Shown: positions 60,820-64,000 of the stretch, piece after piece
Numbering within the stretch: the stretch's first letter is position 1
Layout: every line of letters begins with the position of its first letter
NCBI RefSeq assembly: GCF_019279795.1
Contig: NC_056738.1
Coordinates: 399,734,770-399,798,769 of the forward strand
DNA: 64,000 bases
Direction of reading: 5' to 3'
Origin: Protopterus annectens
Taxonomy: Eukaryota; Chordata; Ceratodontiformes; Protopteridae
Notes under the pieces: generated by a model
Database searches by the model: none
The model's input: only the letters and a program-made list of their open reading frames with translations
Told to the model about the DNA's origin: nothing
Translations under genes and position numbers: made by a program

Positions 60820-61680
60820 TTAGAGGATTTGATAAAGGATCTCAACTTTTTGTTGAGGCTGATAAGGGAGTTTTTTTCCGTATTGGGACTTCACCTTATT
60901 CCACATCAGTTTCCTCCTTCTGTTGTACAGTGTATTTACGGCAGGGAACCACTCATTTTTTTTTTTTTTTGGAGGAGAGTGTCTTGATTCTGTTGGGTAT
61001 GGCGAGATCCATGCATTTGTGTACGTGTTCGTACAGTGCATTGGTGTATGATTTGGTGGTCATGCAACTGATCTCCATTTGCATGGGTGCCTTGAAGTTG
61101 GCCACCTCTGTTTTTAGGAGCCCAGTGTTAGTTTTGGAGACAATTTTCATGATGGTTACCTTTGTGGGGGTGGGGGGAGTGGATTTCCAAGGTGATTAGT
61201 TTGTGGTCAGCTCTAACCAGGGAGGAGTTAACTGTTGTTGTAGGGCAGCGGTCGCCCATGTTAGTAATGACCAGGTCAAGGATGTTGCTACCCCTAGTGG
61301 GGGTAAGAGCGAGCTGGTCCAGTGCATTAGAATTGAACTCCAGGAAATGTTGGGGAAGTGCATTGGTACATGAGTACATTTCCAGGTTAATGGAGGGGTA
61401 GTTGAAGTCGCCCAGTATGAGAGTGTTAGGTTGGACCCTAATATTCTCCAGGGTGCTTAGGAACATGGAGTGAGTGTCTTGGGACATGGTTAGGGACCAA
61501 TAGCAGGCTATAACCTGAATCGCTGTCTTACCCAATGTTAACTGCACCTAAAGTATCTCAGATGCGTTATGTTGGGGTACCAGTCTAGGGCTGTGCACAT
61601 CCTTTATGAATATGGAAACACCGCCGCCTTTGGAGCTTCAGTCTAGGTTCTGGGGCCGAAAGGTGTGGAATGAATTATAG
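60820..61680 (-). pseudogene. CR1-like ORF2, APE endonuclease part
   Basis: Recognisable motifs: VGKTAIQVIACYWS-like text (LGKTAIQVIACYWS), ILGDFNYPSINLEMY, NILDLVITNMGDRC and VRADHKLITLEIHSP (SDH reads ADH here). It parallels 21335-22411. It is broken by frame shifts toward the RT. Confidence 0.8.
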
Positions 61681-61969
61681 CCTGGTAGTGCAGGGGTGCT
61701 TTCTGCTGCCTTGAGTCAAGTCTCTGTTACGGCCCAAATGTCAATGTGCTCCATTTTAAGGAGTGCTTCAACTGAGTGCATTTTGAGATTTAGTCTTCTA
61801 GCGTTGAGCAGCATGATCCTCCAATTGCATTCGTAGCTGCTACAGTGGTAATTTGGTCTTTGGAACACTGCCTACAAGAGGCACTATAGGGGTGACAAGA
61901 GCCTTGCCAGTGTCCAGAGGCCCAGGGCTTTACAGATGCATGCCATCTCTGGCAAAGCATCAAGGTATG

Positions 61970-62741
61970 TCAGTCATGTCTTCCCAGGCACAGATACTGG
62001 ATCCCCTTAGAATGACACCAGAAACTTAGCCAGTTGTTGAAATTAATCATTTTCTGCTTGTGCTGTGGTATCATTCTGGGTGATGGTAGGATGCTGCTCA
62101 GGGCTAGGGTTATACCCACCTGGGATACATAATCCAAAAGCTCCTCCATGTCTCTTTTCATGTAGTCCAGGGAGGTACGTCACAGGTCATTCACACCCAC
62201 GTGTACAATGACAGAGTCATATTTGTACCTGTTATTGAGGGACCTCATTGCATGCATTATATGGTAGATCTTGGCACCTGACAGGCAGCTGACTGATACT
62301 TTCTCCTTATTCAACCTAGTGAGTGGGGCATCAGTGTGCTTCACTATCGAATCACCTATGACTAGAGTGTTGGGCATGCTGTTTTGCCTTAGGGGATTTG
62401 GTTGAGTGGCACAGTGTTTAGGAGAATTATGTGTCTCGTGATTAGTGTTGTGGTGGTTGAGTGCATTTCTGCCTTGGAGGTCTCTGCTGTTTGAGTAGAT
62501 TTTTATTGAGAGATTCCGCGAAGGTGGGTGTGCGGTTTGTGTTTTTATGTGAAGGCAGTGCTGGTGTGTGTTCTGGAGGGCTATGTATTCCATGTGGTAT
62601 GGTGCAAGTATTGACCTTCTCCTCTTGACCAGCTATTCCGGTCTTGGTTGGAGAGTAAATGGCTTCCAATTTGGCTACATAAGTGCATCTCTCGCAAGTC
62701 TGAGTGTTGGGAGGTAAGAGGAGAGGGTTGTCAGTGTACAT
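61970..62741 (-). pseudogene. CR1-like ORF1 with SGNH-esterase-like domain
   Basis: The N-terminal part has a CERCTYVAKLEA cysteine pair and a Thr/Pro/Asn-rich linker. Then comes an esterase-like domain: NTLVIGDSIVKHTDAPL (GDS block I), VSCLSGAKIYHIM, and DSVIVHVGVNDL (GxND block III), followed by MKRDMEELLDYVSQVG and MINFNNWLSFWCHSKGIQYL. An SGNH/GDSL-like esterase in ORF1 is known for CR1 and some related LINEs; its role is unclear, possibly membrane or chaperone-like. The frame is split across three open pieces. The older CR1 at 26826-30480 keeps a decayed parallel. Confidence 0.78.
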
Positions 62742-62990
62742 GAGGCAGTTGTTTACATTGCCTCAGGATGTCCAAGTTCACCAGGTTAATAGGAGAAAGC
62801 ACAGGGAACTGAGCTTTAGACATGCCTGGAGGTGTGGGCTGTTTCCTTGTAGAATGTTTAGTGCTGGTAGCACTTTTGTGTGCTACAATAATTGCTACAA
62901 GAAGTCTGGTAAAGTGCTAGACTAATACGCTAGTAAAAGTGCAGGAGAGGAGAGAACTAGTAGATCTAAGGGAAAAATTGAAGAGCAGAC

Positions 62991-63340
62991 CTTGGCACCG
63001 CTCAGAAGCTTAAAAACAGTCCTGGATACAGCAAATCTGTATCTGGACTAGACTAGTTACAGGAAAGGCAGGAAACAAGTGCAAACATGGGCTTTTTAAA
63101 CCAGAAACTTGAAAGATATGGAAAAACTGCCCAAACAGCCAATAAACTACAATTTCTGGGTCAGACACCACTCCTCTTGTGGTAGATAAGCTACCTAATG
63201 CTTACCATTCCCAATGATAATCATGAAGCCTTCCCTCCAACACAGAAAGGCTTGGCGGGCTCAGAAGCTTACAAACAGTCCTGGATACAGCAAATCTGTA
63301 TCTGGACTAGGCTAGTTACAGAAAGGTGGGACACAAGCTT
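62991..63340 (-). repeat. Direct repeats in the CR1 5' UTR
   Basis: A block of about 90 bp (CTCAGAAGCTT, ACAGTCCTGGATACAGCAAA, TCTGTATCTGGACTA, CTAGTTACAG) occurs at 62991-63085 and again at 63251-63340, offset about 260 bp. Tandem 5' UTR units acting as promoters are known in some LINEs; here it is an inference from position. Confidence 0.75.
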
Positions 63341-63350
63341 AGAATTTAGA

Positions 63351-64000
63351 ATTTTTTTTAAGTAAAGTGGAAAGGGAGAAAGGAGGAGCAGAAGATTATT
63401 CAAGGTTAAAAAACTAAGTGGGTTGGCCTTCTCAAATGTTCTCTCTGTATTAGCTAGAATGAGCTAATGACAGTAGACTGGGAGGAGTGTCCCAGATCAA
63501 ATTTACAGTATGGGCAGGCAACTGCAAAGGCACCAAGTATAACAACAGGATACCAATAGAAAGGGAGGGTGGGAAGCTAAATCAGTTGTATGTTACACTC
63601 CTTGGCAGGAAATCAGAACAAACAGACAGATGTTTAACAAATGGAGACAATTTCCATTTAATACTTCACGCACAGTGAAACTAGCTAGAAAAGATTTAGA
63701 AACGGTGTGACAGTAAAAACCTTATTTATCAGGCCATGTGGGGCAGACAATTTTAGTGCAACCGTGCAGATTAGTTTATAGCTATAAAATATAGTAAAAA
63801 GTATGCAGCAGACAAAACTGCTATAAATATCTATAATAAGCAATAACTAGTTAAGCAAAAAAGGGATACTTGATGTTATATATCACAGATCAGAGTTTTA
63901 CTCAATGCCCTTCCACCACAAGTTAACTTCTTAAGTAACAGAAGTTGAAACCTGAAATGAGTTAGAAAAATCTTGAAAGAATCAATGAGGTGCTTACTCC
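63351..64000 (+). other. TRMT112 intron 3, end of window
   Basis: No gene or named repeat is recognised. The R2-type LINE interrupted at 58987 might resume here, but I could not identify its continuation. Confidence 0.4.

Larger units (their letters stand above)
58988..63350 (-). mobile_element. Nearly complete CR1-like LINE
   Basis: In order on the minus strand: 5' UTR with two direct repeats (to about 63350), ORF1 with an esterase-like domain, APE endonuclease, reverse transcriptase, and a 3' end with the GGCTAGGCTTGTAAAGGC motif and CCTATGAACC tail at 58988. It spans about 4.3 kb. It is interrupted by perhaps ten or more stops and shifts, so intermediate in age between the copies at 19675 and 26826. 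It lies antisense in TRMT112 intron 3 and interrupts an R2-type LINE. Confidence 0.85.

Overview
The window is vertebrate nuclear DNA from a repeat-swollen genome, probably a lobe-finned fish such as a lungfish, or another large-genome vertebrate. The reasons are: a conserved host gene spread over very long introns; abundant CR1-like LINEs; Penelope-like elements (PLEs) with GIY-YIG domains; RTE, L1/Tx1-like and R2-superfamily LINEs; tRNA-derived SINEs; and long (TG)n tracts. The species call is inference. No bacterial gene, operon or CRISPR array is present.

The only host gene I recognise is TRMT112 on the + strand. It encodes the small activator subunit shared by several tRNA, rRNA and protein methyltransferases. 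Three coding exons are visible (23373-23447, 24724-24825, 36897-36989). Together they give 90 of roughly 125 residues in one phase-0 frame with GT/AG borders. The last exon was not found, so intron 3 would run more than 27 kb to the window edge. The promoter and 5' UTR should lie in about 23081-23372.

1-19.6 kb, upstream of TRMT112: an L1/Tx1-like ORF2 tail (330-1375, -); an old PLE remnant (1380-2036, -); a composite young PLE (2972-8516) made of a long minus-strand copy joined head to head to an inverted 5'-truncated copy; (GT)n tracts; minisatellites with CCCTAAACCT-like units; a 5'-truncated CR1 (12028-12900, -); SINEs with clear target-site duplications; and an RTE LINE (15388-16560, -) split by a small DNA transposon. 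19.7-23.1 kb: a 2.8-kb CR1 with endonuclease and reverse transcriptase, then an unusual set of interleaved inverted repeats (X-Y-X'-Y') ending about 290 bp before the TRMT112 start codon.

23.4-64 kb, TRMT112 and its introns: an old CR1 (26826-30480, -); a perfect-looking fold-back element (26607-26799); an old plus-strand PLE (about 37.9-41.3 kb) with hammerhead-ribozyme-like motifs near both ends; an L1/Tx1-like tail (48120-49020, -); an old L1/Tx1-like LINE on the + strand (about 50395-55700) cut by a CR1 and a SINE; a small 274-bp inverted-repeat transposon with a 9-bp duplication (55985-56258); and an R2-superfamily LINE (57060-58987, +) cut by a nearly complete CR1 (58988 to about 63350, -) that still shows an ORF1 esterase domain and a repeated 5' UTR.

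The genes do not form a pathway. The window is one housekeeping gene embedded in layered transposons. The most unusual structures are the interleaved palindromes at the TRMT112 promoter, the ribozyme-like motifs of the PLE terminal repeats, and the 3' tail shared by the RTE LINE and the tRNA-SINEs.
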